Of a stretch of DNA of 5,374 bases, positions 1-5,374 are shown piece after piece; the first letter of the stretch is position 1, and every line of letters starts with the position of its first letter. The notes beneath the pieces are model-generated. The model saw nothing but the letters and a program-made list of their open reading frames with translations. It did not search any database and had not been told where the DNA came from. This DNA comes from Clostridium sp. CAG:632. GTDB taxonomy: Bacteria > Bacillota > Clostridia > Lachnospirales > Lachnospiraceae. A program made the translations under genes and the position numbers. Location: contig HF991331.1 in the NCBI GenBank assembly GCA_000431515.1, positions 1 through 5,374 of the forward strand, read 5' to 3'.

Positions 1-921
1 TGTCAGGTCATCGGCAGGTACATATACTGCCTGTACGGATGTTACGGAACCGTTTCTGGTAGAAGCAATTCGCTCCTGTAATTCACCGACATCATTGGCC
101 AGCGTTGGCTGATAACCAACTGCAGATGGCATACGTCCAAGCAATGCGGACACCTCCGAACCGGCCTGTACAAAACGGAATATATTATCAATGAACAACA
201 GCACATCCTGATGCTTTACATCACGGAAATACTCTGCCATTGTCAGTCCGGTCTCTGCCACCCGCATACGTGCTCCAGGTGGTTCATTCATCTGACCAAA
301 CACTAAGGCTGTCTTATCCAATACTCCGGATTCCTTCATTTCTGTCCACAGATCGTTACCCTCTCTGGAACGTTCTCCAACACCGGTAAAAATGGAATAA
401 CCGCCACTCTCGGTTGCAATATTATGGATCAGCTCCTGAATCAATACGGTTTTACCGACACCGGCACCACCGAACAGACCGATCTTACCGCCCTTGGCAT
501 ATGGTGCCAGAAGGTCAATGACCTTAATACCGGTCTCTAACATCTCTACAACCGGACTCTGATCCTCAAATGTCGGAGGCTCCCGATGAATACACCAATG
601 CTCCTCTTGATCCAGCTTTTCACCATTATCCAAAGTATCACCCAGCACGTTAAACAGACGACCTAACGTCTTCTCACCAACCGGGACCTGAATACCGGAA
701 CCGGTTGCAACTACCTTCATATCTCTGCAAAGTCCTTCACTCGGTGCCAGCATGATACAACGTACCACATTGTGTCCAATGTGCTGCGACACTTCCATTA
801 CGCACTTTTTATCCCCGTTCATGACATACAGGGCATCTTTAATTGCGGGAAGGTCACTATTTTCAAATTCTACATCGATAACAGGTCCTGAAACCTGTAC
901 AATTTTTCCTACCTGCTCCAT
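1..921 (-). CDS. atpD: F1Fo ATP synthase subunit beta, partial (3' end outside window)
   Basis: Catalytic subunit of the F1 head, which makes or hydrolyses ATP at the alpha/beta interfaces on the cytoplasmic side of the membrane. The frame runs open from the ATG at 919-921 to the window edge. It gives 307 residues of a protein that is normally about 460-480 long, so the C-terminal domain with the DELSEED loop is not visible. The N-terminal beta-barrel begins MEQVGKIVQVSGPVIDVEF. The Walker A loop GGAGVGKT is at residues 151-158 (Lys157, Thr158). The GVGERSREGND segment carries the catalytic Glu183 and Arg184. Walker B VLLFIDN has Asp245, and PSAVGYQPTLA follows near 265-277. All catalytic residues in the visible part are intact. 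The visible sequence ends in VPADDLT, as expected within the nucleotide-binding domain. The gene starts 10 nt after atpG and has a ribosome binding site overlapping the atpG stop. Identification is essentially certain. Confidence 0.98.
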   Translation of the reverse strand, partial: MEQVGKIVQVSGPVIDVEFENSDLPAIKDALYVMNGDKKCVMEVSQHIGHNVVRCIMLAPSEGLCRDMKVVATGSGIQVPVGEKTLGRLFNVLGDTLDNGEKLDQEEHWCIHREPPTFEDQSPVVEMLETGIKVIDLLAPYAKGGKIGLFGGAGVGKTVLIQELIHNIATESGGYSIFTGVGERSREGNDLWTEMKESGVLDKTALVFGQMNEPPGARMRVAETGLTMAEYFRDVKHQDVLLFIDNIFRFVQAGSEVSALLGRMPSAVGYQPTLANDVGELQERIASTRNGSVTSVQAVYVPADDLT

Positions 922-930
922 GGTGTGAAT

Positions 931-937
931 CTCACCT
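931..937 (-). promoter_or_regulatory. Ribosome binding site of atpD, overlapping the atpG stop
   Basis: On the minus strand AGGTGAG lies 9 nt before the atpD ATG (919-921). It includes the last sense codon (AGG, Arg) and the TGA stop of atpG. Ribosomes ending gamma therefore finish on top of the beta initiation site, which suggests translational coupling. It supports the chosen atpD start. Confidence 0.8.
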
Positions 938-1900
938 CGCTTGCTTTTTCTTTTTCTTCTTTAACGCCTTGGCTCCGCCAATCACCTCGGTAATCTCCTG
1001 AGTAATCGCTGCCTGACGCATTCGGTTATATTGGATAGACAGCTCATGCAGCATATCCTGCGCATTATTGGTTGCAGACTGCATTGCCATCATTCTTGCA
1101 TTTTCTTCACTCGCAGAGGCCTCTACCAGTGCGCCATACATAAATCCGGTCACATAATTATATACCAGACTCTTCAGGATCTTCTTCGGAGAAGGATAGA
1201 TATAATAATCTCCGTTATAGGTACCCTCTTCCTCTTCCCGGAAGGACTGCTCCTGTTTTACATTACCCCGTTTCTGTATAGCCTGTTCCAATCGCTCCTG
1301 CTCAATAAACTCATGTGTCTTAAGCGGAAGCAGCTGCTGAACCTCCACAGTCTCCTTCATGCTGTTTATCATACGTGTATAGATAACATACACTTCATCG
1401 AACTGTTCTTCCTTGTAAAGCTCTACGATCTGTTCCGTAATCACTCTTGCCCTGTGTACCGACGGATTGTTCGTAGAGAACCGGAAATCTGCTTCCACCG
1501 GATATTTCAGACTCATAAAATGCTGACGTCCAACCTCTCCGACAACAAACAGCCGACAGCCTTCTGCCTCTTCACATAGCCGCTTTGCTTCCTTGATCAC
1601 ATTGTGATTATATGCTCCGGCCATGCCCTTATCACCTGTCATTACAATAAATGCTTTCCGCTTTACAGATTCCTTCTTATCCTGGCTCCGGTTATCGAAA
1701 TAAATATGTTCCATCTCCGGAAAATGATACAGAATATCAGAAATCTGCTCCTGCAGACCGTAGAAATAAGGTTCTGTATCTTCCAGCTTCTGTTTCGCCT
1801 TTCGAAGTTTCATGGATGACATCATGTACATCGCTCTGGTAATCTTCATGGTATCCTGAATACTCCGAATACGATCTTGAATTTCCTTTGCACTTGCCAT
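932..1900 (-). CDS. atpG: F1Fo ATP synthase subunit gamma, with enlarged loop and lysine-rich C-terminal tail
   Basis: Central shaft of F1 that rotates inside the alpha3beta3 head and links it to the c-ring. The N-terminal coiled-coil helix (MASAKEIQDRIRSIQDTMKI, then TRAMYMMSSMKLRKAK) is typical of the family. The Rossmann-like middle begins near IVMTGDKGMAGAYNHN (85-100). The family signature I-T-x-E-x2-[DE]-x3-G-A-x-[SAKR] is matched at 299-312 (ITQEITEVIGGAKA). At 322 residues it is longer than the usual 285-295. The extra length sits in a charged segment around 200-230 (Gln/Glu/Lys rich, with REEEEG at 221-226) and in a short tail after the signature containing six consecutive lysines (314-319). 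Gamma normally ends just after this signature. The ATG at 1898-1900 is 4 nt after the delta-alpha stop, with AGGAG 7 nt upstream, so the start is well supported. Confidence 0.97.
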   Translation of the reverse strand: MASAKEIQDRIRSIQDTMKITRAMYMMSSMKLRKAKQKLEDTEPYFYGLQEQISDILYHFPEMEHIYFDNRSQDKKESVKRKAFIVMTGDKGMAGAYNHNVIKEAKRLCEEAEGCRLFVVGEVGRQHFMSLKYPVEADFRFSTNNPSVHRARVITEQIVELYKEEQFDEVYVIYTRMINSMKETVEVQQLLPLKTHEFIEQERLEQAIQKRGNVKQEQSFREEEEGTYNGDYYIYPSPKKILKSLVYNYVTGFMYGALVEASASEENARMMAMQSATNNAQDMLHELSIQYNRMRQAAITQEITEVIGGAKALKKKKKKQAR

Positions 1901-1904
1901 GCTA

Positions 1905-3941
1905 TCACTCCTGATCCTTATCCTGATTCTTATATGCCTTCGCTGCTTCTATGATCATTTCCTTCAGATCATCCGACAACTGCTTCGTAGACTCCAGTTG
2001 TGTTACGATCTCTGAATGTTTCGTCCGGATATCCTTTAACAGTCCCTTTTGGAACTCTTTGATCGCATCTGTCTCCAGATCACTGAAAATATGTGCATTC
2101 GCAGCTACCAGTGTAATAACCTGATCTGCCATGCTCATCGGATTTCCAAGCGGCTGTTTCAGTAGTTCCATCAAGGACTTACCATGTGCCAGCTGTTTCT
2201 TGGTACTCTCATCCAGATCGGAGGAGAACTGTGTGAACACTTCCATCTCACGATACTGTGCCAGATCAATACGGATACTTCCGGCAGCCTTCTTCATTGC
2301 TTTCGTCTGTGCTGCACCACCGACACGGGATACGGAAAGACCTACGTTTACCGCCGGACGCTGACCAGCGAAGAACAACTCGCTTTCCAGATAAATCTGT
2401 CCATCTGTAATGGAAATAACATTCGTCGGAATATAGGCTGATACATCACCCGCCTGTGTCTCGATGATTGGAAGCGCAGTAATGGAACCACCACCTGCTT
2501 CCGGTGTCAACCGGCTGGAACGCTCCAGCAGTCTTGAATGCAGATAGAATACATCACCCGGATAAGCCTCACGTCCCGGAGACCGCTCCAGCAGCAATGA
2601 AATCGCACGATATGCAACCGCATGCTTTGACAGGTCATCATATACGATCAGTACATCTTTGCCCTGGTACATAAAATACTCTGCCAGTGCCGTACCGGAA
2701 TACGGTGCAATGTACTGAAGCGGTGCCGGATCAGAAGCCGTTGCCGATACGACAATGGTATAATGCATAGCATCATTTTTCCTTAATGTATTTACCAGCT
2801 TGGCAATCGTAGATGCCTTTTGACCAATCGCTACATAAATACAGATCACATCCTTGCCCTTCTGATTCAGGATGGTATCCAGTGCGATCGATGTCTTACC
2901 GGTCTGACGATCACCGATGATCAATTCACGCTGTCCACGTCCGATCGGGAACATGGAATCAATCGCAAGAAGTCCGGTCTCCATTGGAACCGATACGGAC
3001 TTACGATCTACAATACTTGGTGCCGGAAACTCGATTGGACGGAATCCATCCGCCGCAATGTCTCCCTGACCATCGATCGGAGTTCCGAGTGCATCTATGA
3101 TCCTTCCCTTAAATGCATCACCTACCGGAATACCTGCCATCTTGCCGGTCCTTACTACTCTGGTGCCTTCCTTGATCTCTGTATCACGACCAAACAGGAT
3201 AATACCGATCTCATCTCGTCTGACATCCTGTACCATTCCCTTGACGCCACTGTCGAACTGTACGATCTCGCCATAGAATGCATGGTCAATACCATCTACA
3301 TTGGCGATACCGTCACCAACCCAGTTAACCACGCCGACTTCCTTATCCTTCGCCTCCAGCTCAAAATCAGCGATCTCGGTCCGGAGGATAGAAATAATAC
3401 TGTCTTCACTGAAGCTTCCGTTCTTCTTTGCTCCGACTGCCTTTGAAATGCTATGCTCCAGCTGTGCAATTCGTCCCTGTTCACTCCAGTCATATTCCTT
3501 GGTACCGACCCGGAGGATAAATCCACTCTTTAAGGAAGGATTCTCTTCCATCTCAATCTCAATGTCAGCATTGTTGGATTCCTTTACCAGGAACTTCCGG
3601 ATGCCTTCTAACTGCTCCGGTGTCGGTGGTGTTACATAGATCAGCTTTGCACGATCCGCCTTCTCCTCCGGCGTTGCTTCCTGCTCCGCTAATGCACCAC
3701 ATATTTCATCAAATAAATTAAAATCGCCATTGTCACATAAGATTTTCAGAAAATCCCGTGTCTCTTTCGGAAATACCCGTTCAATTACCAGGTGTTTCTT
3801 CTCAATCGTAACTGTCGGATTTTCAAAATCAGCACGAATTTCAGGCACCGCTTCCAGGATTCCTTTTACCTGCTGCAGTACATCCTTCGTAATGCCCTCT
3901 TTATGTAACTTTGACGCATAGTCTATTACTGCCTGAGTCAC
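1905..3941 (-). CDS. atpA: Fused F1Fo ATP synthase delta-alpha subunit (atpH-atpA fusion)
   Basis: A single 678-residue frame holds two F1 subunits in series. Residues 1 to about 170 are delta, the stator subunit joining the top of F1 to stalk b. They comprise a helical N-terminal domain (about 1-88, with RDFLKILCDNGDFNLFDEI at 62-80) and a C-terminal domain ending in NPSLKSGFILRVGTKEYD and EQGRIAQLE, the delta family's closing motif. After a linker at about 170-175, residues 176-678 are alpha at normal length (about 503). The alpha part keeps its N-terminal helix, Walker A GDRQTGKT (343-350), AIGQKAS with Gln374 where catalytic beta has Glu, Walker B LIVYDD (431-436), the alpha/beta signature PAVNVGLSVS (529-538) and the arginine finger Arg539. 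The start is GTG (3939-3941), overlapping the atpF stop as GTGA, with AGGTGA 6 nt upstream. No ATG, GTG or TTG occurs in frame at the junction, so alpha is unlikely to be initiated separately. An assembly error removing a stop seems unlikely because both halves and the linker are cleanly in frame. Confidence 0.96.
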   Translation of the reverse strand: MTQAVIDYASKLHKEGITKDVLQQVKGILEAVPEIRADFENPTVTIEKKHLVIERVFPKETRDFLKILCDNGDFNLFDEICGALAEQEATPEEKADRAKLIYVTPPTPEQLEGIRKFLVKESNNADIEIEMEENPSLKSGFILRVGTKEYDWSEQGRIAQLEHSISKAVGAKKNGSFSEDSIISILRTEIADFELEAKDKEVGVVNWVGDGIANVDGIDHAFYGEIVQFDSGVKGMVQDVRRDEIGIILFGRDTEIKEGTRVVRTGKMAGIPVGDAFKGRIIDALGTPIDGQGDIAADGFRPIEFPAPSIVDRKSVSVPMETGLLAIDSMFPIGRGQRELIIGDRQTGKTSIALDTILNQKGKDVICIYVAIGQKASTIAKLVNTLRKNDAMHYTIVVSATASDPAPLQYIAPYSGTALAEYFMYQGKDVLIVYDDLSKHAVAYRAISLLLERSPGREAYPGDVFYLHSRLLERSSRLTPEAGGGSITALPIIETQAGDVSAYIPTNVISITDGQIYLESELFFAGQRPAVNVGLSVSRVGGAAQTKAMKKAAGSIRIDLAQYREMEVFTQFSSDLDESTKKQLAHGKSLMELLKQPLGNPMSMADQVITLVAANAHIFSDLETDAIKEFQKGLLKDIRTKHSEIVTQLESTKQLSDDLKEMIIEAAKAYKNQDKDQE
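1908..1912 (-). promoter_or_regulatory. Ribosome binding site of atpG, inside the end of the delta-alpha gene
   Basis: AGGAG on the minus strand lies within the last two sense codons (CAG GAG) of the delta-alpha fusion, directly before its TGA (1905-1907). It is 7 nt from the atpG ATG. Spacing and strength are ideal, and the arrangement implies coupled translation of alpha and gamma. Confidence 0.8.
3417..3434 (-). other. Delta-alpha junction (linker codons about 170-175)
   Basis: These codons read GAKKNG. They connect the end of the delta domain (helix EQGRIAQLEHSISKAV) to the alpha N-terminal helix (SFSEDSIISILRTEIADFEL). The minus strand here has no stop codon in frame. There is also no ATG, GTG or TTG in frame from residue 169 to 203; the first is the GTG for Val204, about 28 residues into alpha. 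A GGAG at 3431-3434 resembles a ribosome binding site but has no correctly spaced in-frame start after it. It may be chance or a relic of a former separate atpA; the latter is speculation. Confidence 0.75.
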
Positions 3942-4423
3942 GATCTATCACCTGCTTTATCTATAAATTCATTATACAGAGCATGATCTGTACCGGATCC
4001 ACTCTTCTCGCCTACTACTTTCACTGCGGCATCGACAACCATATCGGCAATCTCCTTCTCTGCTTTCTTCAGGATCTGTGTCTTCTGGTTCTCTGCTTCT
4101 GCCTTTGCATCTGCCTTCATCTGCTTTGCTACAGACTCTGCATCGCTGATGATTCTCTGATATTCTTTATCCGCATTCTTTCTTGCTGTTTGTAAGGTCT
4201 GGGCCTTTTCCTTCTCAGCATTTGCAAGAGACTCGGTATACTGTGTTTTTAACTTCTCCGCCTCTTCCTTGGATGCTGCAGCCTCGGCAAACTGCTTATC
4301 TGCCTCTTCCTGTCGGGCTGCAATGATCTTCCGTACAGGCTTAAACAGAAATACCCGCATTGCGATAAAAAGCAAAATCAGATTAATTACGGTAAATAAT
4401 ATATTCCAGTCTAATCGGAGCAT
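3938..4423 (-). CDS. atpF: F1Fo ATP synthase subunit b
   Basis: Peripheral stalk subunit, which works as a dimer that anchors in the membrane beside subunit a and holds the F1 head through delta. The 161-residue length is normal for a bacterial b. One membrane helix spans about residues 7-27 (NILFTVINLILLFIAMRVFLF). It is followed by the conserved Lys28-Pro29 hinge (FLFKPVRKII). A long, highly charged, alanine-rich coiled-coil region covers about 35-138. The C-terminal end (about 139-161) is the segment expected to bind delta. There is one b gene and no sign of a second b' gene. The ATG at 4421-4423 lies 22 nt after atpE, with AGGGTGG (4428-4434) upstream. The TGA stop overlaps the GTG of the delta-alpha fusion, so the direct partner of b's C-terminus is encoded immediately downstream. 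Confidence 0.97.
   Translation of the reverse strand: MLRLDWNILFTVINLILLFIAMRVFLFKPVRKIIAARQEEADKQFAEAAASKEEAEKLKTQYTESLANAEKEKAQTLQTARKNADKEYQRIISDAESVAKQMKADAKAEAENQKTQILKKAEKEIADMVVDAAVKVVGEKSGSGTDHALYNEFIDKAGDRS
3948..3953 (-). promoter_or_regulatory. Ribosome binding site deciding the GTG start of the delta-alpha gene
   Basis: AGGTGA on the minus strand lies 6 nt before the GTG at 3939-3941, inside the 3' end of atpF. It supports GTG as the true start, because the protein then begins MTQAVIDYASKL, the first helix of delta. The start overlaps the atpF TGA (3938-3940) by sharing GTGA, a classic coupling arrangement. Confidence 0.8.
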
Positions 4424-4427
4424 GTTA

Positions 4428-4434
4428 CCACCCT
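4428..4434 (-). promoter_or_regulatory. Probable ribosome binding site of atpF
   Basis: AGGGTGG on the minus strand, in the 22-nt gap after atpE and 4 nt before the atpF ATG. The spacing is short if the whole stretch is used and normal if only the AGGG part pairs. It is less perfect than the sites of the neighbouring genes. Confidence 0.55.
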
Positions 4435-4445
4435 GCCTTTCTGAA

Positions 4446-4670
4446 TTACTTTAACATCATAATGATCAACAAACCAATAACGAAACCATAAATTGCAGTT
4501 GCCTCTGCCAATGCACAACCAAGGATCAATGCCTTATTGATCTTACTCTCTGCTTCCGGCTGTCTTGCAATCGCCTCTGTTGCCTTACCGGTTGCAATAC
4601 CGATACCAATACCTGCTCCTAATGCTCCTACTACTGCAATACCTGCACCAATTGCTATTAAACTATTCAT
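4446..4670 (-). CDS. atpE: F1Fo ATP synthase subunit c (proteolipid)
   Basis: Protomer of the membrane rotor ring that carries the coupling ion. It has 74 residues and forms a two-helix hairpin. Helix 1 (about 3-28) has the glycine-rich GALGAGIGIGIATG packing motif. The polar loop ARQPEAE (35-41) contacts gamma and epsilon. Helix 2 (about 46-72) carries the ion-binding carboxylate Glu56 in ALAEATAIYGF. Compared with the Na+-type c subunit of Ilyobacter tartaricus, as I recall it, the helix-1 Gln aligns with Ile23, and the Ser after the carboxylate is Ala57. This favours proton rather than sodium coupling. The ATG at 4668-4670 has AAGGAG 8 nt upstream. The gene follows atpB after 71 nt. Confidence 0.97.
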   Translation of the reverse strand: MNSLIAIGAGIAVVGALGAGIGIGIATGKATEAIARQPEAESKINKALILGCALAEATAIYGFVIGLLIIMMLK

Positions 4671-4678
4671 AACTCATT

Positions 4679-4684
4679 CTCCTT
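4679..4684 (-). promoter_or_regulatory. Strong ribosome binding site of atpE
   Basis: AAGGAG on the minus strand, 8 nt before the atpE ATG, in the 71-nt atpB-atpE gap. It is among the strongest sites in the window. This fits the need for many c copies per complex, although expression level is inferred. Confidence 0.75.
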
Positions 4685-4741
4685 TTCTTTCTTCATTCCT
4701 ATAAGTCATCAACTACGTTCTCTGTACGTCCCGTTCATTCT

Positions 4742-5374
4742 CTATTCCACTGCTTCTTTGATATATAATGAAGTCAGGAACACGAATACATATGCCTGTA
4801 ATAATCCGTCAAATACATCAAAGTACAGACAGAACACTGCCGGAACCACAACCGGAACTATCATTTTCAACAGCTCCATAATAACAAAAGAACCTAATAC
4901 ATTACCAAACAGACGCATACACAACGACAACGGTTTTGTAACAATTTCCAAAATATTGATCGGTGTGACGATCCAGATTGGTTCGGTAAACTTGTGCAGC
5001 CATTTTTTTATACCATTCTGGTATATACCTGCGAATTCAATCAAGACAATACTCATCAATGCCAAAGCAACCGTTACGCAAAGATCCTTTGTCGGGGACT
5101 TAAATCCAAACAACCCGATGATATTCGCAATTCCTATGTAAAGAAGCACAGTTACCAGATACTCGGTATACTGTTTTCCCTTAGGACCAACCATCTCCTC
5201 GCACATATCGGTCAGCTTCGTGACAATGAATTCAGCAACAGCCTGTCGTTTACTGATATGCGTAGTCTTCAGATTTCTGGTCAGAATAAATGCGGCCAGA
5301 ATCATAACTGCCATAATGATCCATGTGACCACGACAGATTCCGATACGCCAATCCCGCCAAAGATAGGAATCGT
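4742..5374 (-). CDS. atpB: F1Fo ATP synthase subunit a, partial (5' end outside window)
   Basis: Membrane stator subunit that forms the two ion half-channels against the c-ring. The frame is open to the window edge and gives 210 residues, beginning TIPIFGGIGVSESVVVTW, so some N-terminal residues are missing. A GTG at 5330-5332 could be taken as a start. It falls inside the conserved SESVVVTWIIM segment of the first visible membrane helix and is not the real start. Membrane helices lie at about 14-31, 72-91 and 98-118, followed by the long horizontal pair. The essential arginine is in MRLFGN (codon 4913-4915, visible residue 154), preceded by the PINILEIVTKPLSL segment. The last helix has GLLQAYVFVFLTSLYI with the conserved Gln. 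The stop is TAG at 4742-4744. All key visible residues are present. Confidence 0.96.
   Translation of the reverse strand, partial: TIPIFGGIGVSESVVVTWIIMAVMILAAFILTRNLKTTHISKRQAVAEFIVTKLTDMCEEMVGPKGKQYTEYLVTVLLYIGIANIIGLFGFKSPTKDLCVTVALALMSIVLIEFAGIYQNGIKKWLHKFTEPIWIVTPINILEIVTKPLSLCMRLFGNVLGSFVIMELLKMIVPVVVPAVFCLYFDVFDGLLQAYVFVFLTSLYIKEAVE

Noticed and set aside
1031..1579. 182-codon open frame on the plus strand opposite gamma
   Set aside because: It is antisense to atpG. The Cys/His/Leu-rich translation looks like a shadow of the gamma codons, and no ribosome binding site or family resemblance was seen.
2820..3446. 208-codon open frame on the plus strand opposite alpha
   Set aside because: It lies wholly antisense to the conserved alpha/delta coding sequence. 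It shows no recognisable domain, and its composition looks like a reverse-strand shadow.
3296..3526. 76-codon minus-strand frame within the delta-alpha junction region
   Set aside because: It is an alternative reading frame of the fusion gene. It is arginine/serine rich with no family resemblance and overlaps sequence clearly used in the main frame.
4671..4741. Possible terminator or regulatory hairpin in the atpB-atpE gap
   Set aside because: Only a weak 4-bp ACGT repeat with a 7-nt loop is visible, with no U-tract in the right place. The gap holds the atpE ribosome binding site and otherwise nothing I can support.
5330..5332. GTG as the start of atpB
   Set aside because: The frame continues upstream to the window edge with residues typical of subunit a (TIPIFGGIGVSES). 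The GTG is inside a conserved membrane helix, so the gene is simply cut by the window.

Overview
The window holds a large part of one F-type (F1Fo) ATP synthase operon. Every gene lies on the minus strand, so transcription runs from right to left in these coordinates. The order is atpB (subunit a, 5' end cut by the window), atpE (c), atpF (b), a single long gene joining delta and alpha (atpH-atpA), atpG (gamma), and atpD (beta, 3' end cut by the window). This is the usual bacterial a-c-b-delta-alpha-gamma-beta order. Only epsilon (atpC) is missing; it would be expected beyond position 1. The operon promoter and any atpI would lie beyond position 5374, and no terminator is visible.

Moderate GC content, strong AGGAG/AGGTGA ribosome binding sites and the character of the subunits point to an anaerobic low-GC Gram-positive bacterium. 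A Clostridia member of the Lachnospiraceae type is most likely, but this is a judgement from sequence character and not a database result.

Positions 4742-5374 encode the membrane part of the proton half-channels (subunit a). Positions 4446-4670 encode the c-ring protomer, and 3938-4423 the peripheral stalk b. Positions 1905-3941 encode the delta-alpha fusion, 932-1900 the central rotor shaft gamma, and 1-921 the first 307 residues of catalytic beta. The genes are packed tightly. The b stop and the GTG start of the fusion overlap as GTGA. The ribosome binding sites of atpG and atpD overlap the end of the gene before them. The only gaps above 20 nt are 71 nt between atpB and atpE and 22 nt between atpE and atpF. 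Together the products would form a membrane ATP synthase/ATPase. The c subunit lacks the residues of the known Na+ site, so proton coupling is the better prediction.

The notable feature is the 678-residue delta-alpha protein. A whole delta subunit (about residues 1-170) runs through a short linker into a whole alpha subunit (about 176-678). There is no stop and no usable in-frame start at the junction. F1 normally has three alpha and one delta, so the fusion raises a real stoichiometry question. The rest of the operon looks conventional, apart from a gamma subunit with an enlarged internal loop and a six-lysine C-terminal tail. I saw no mobile element, CRISPR array, RNA gene or unknown gene.
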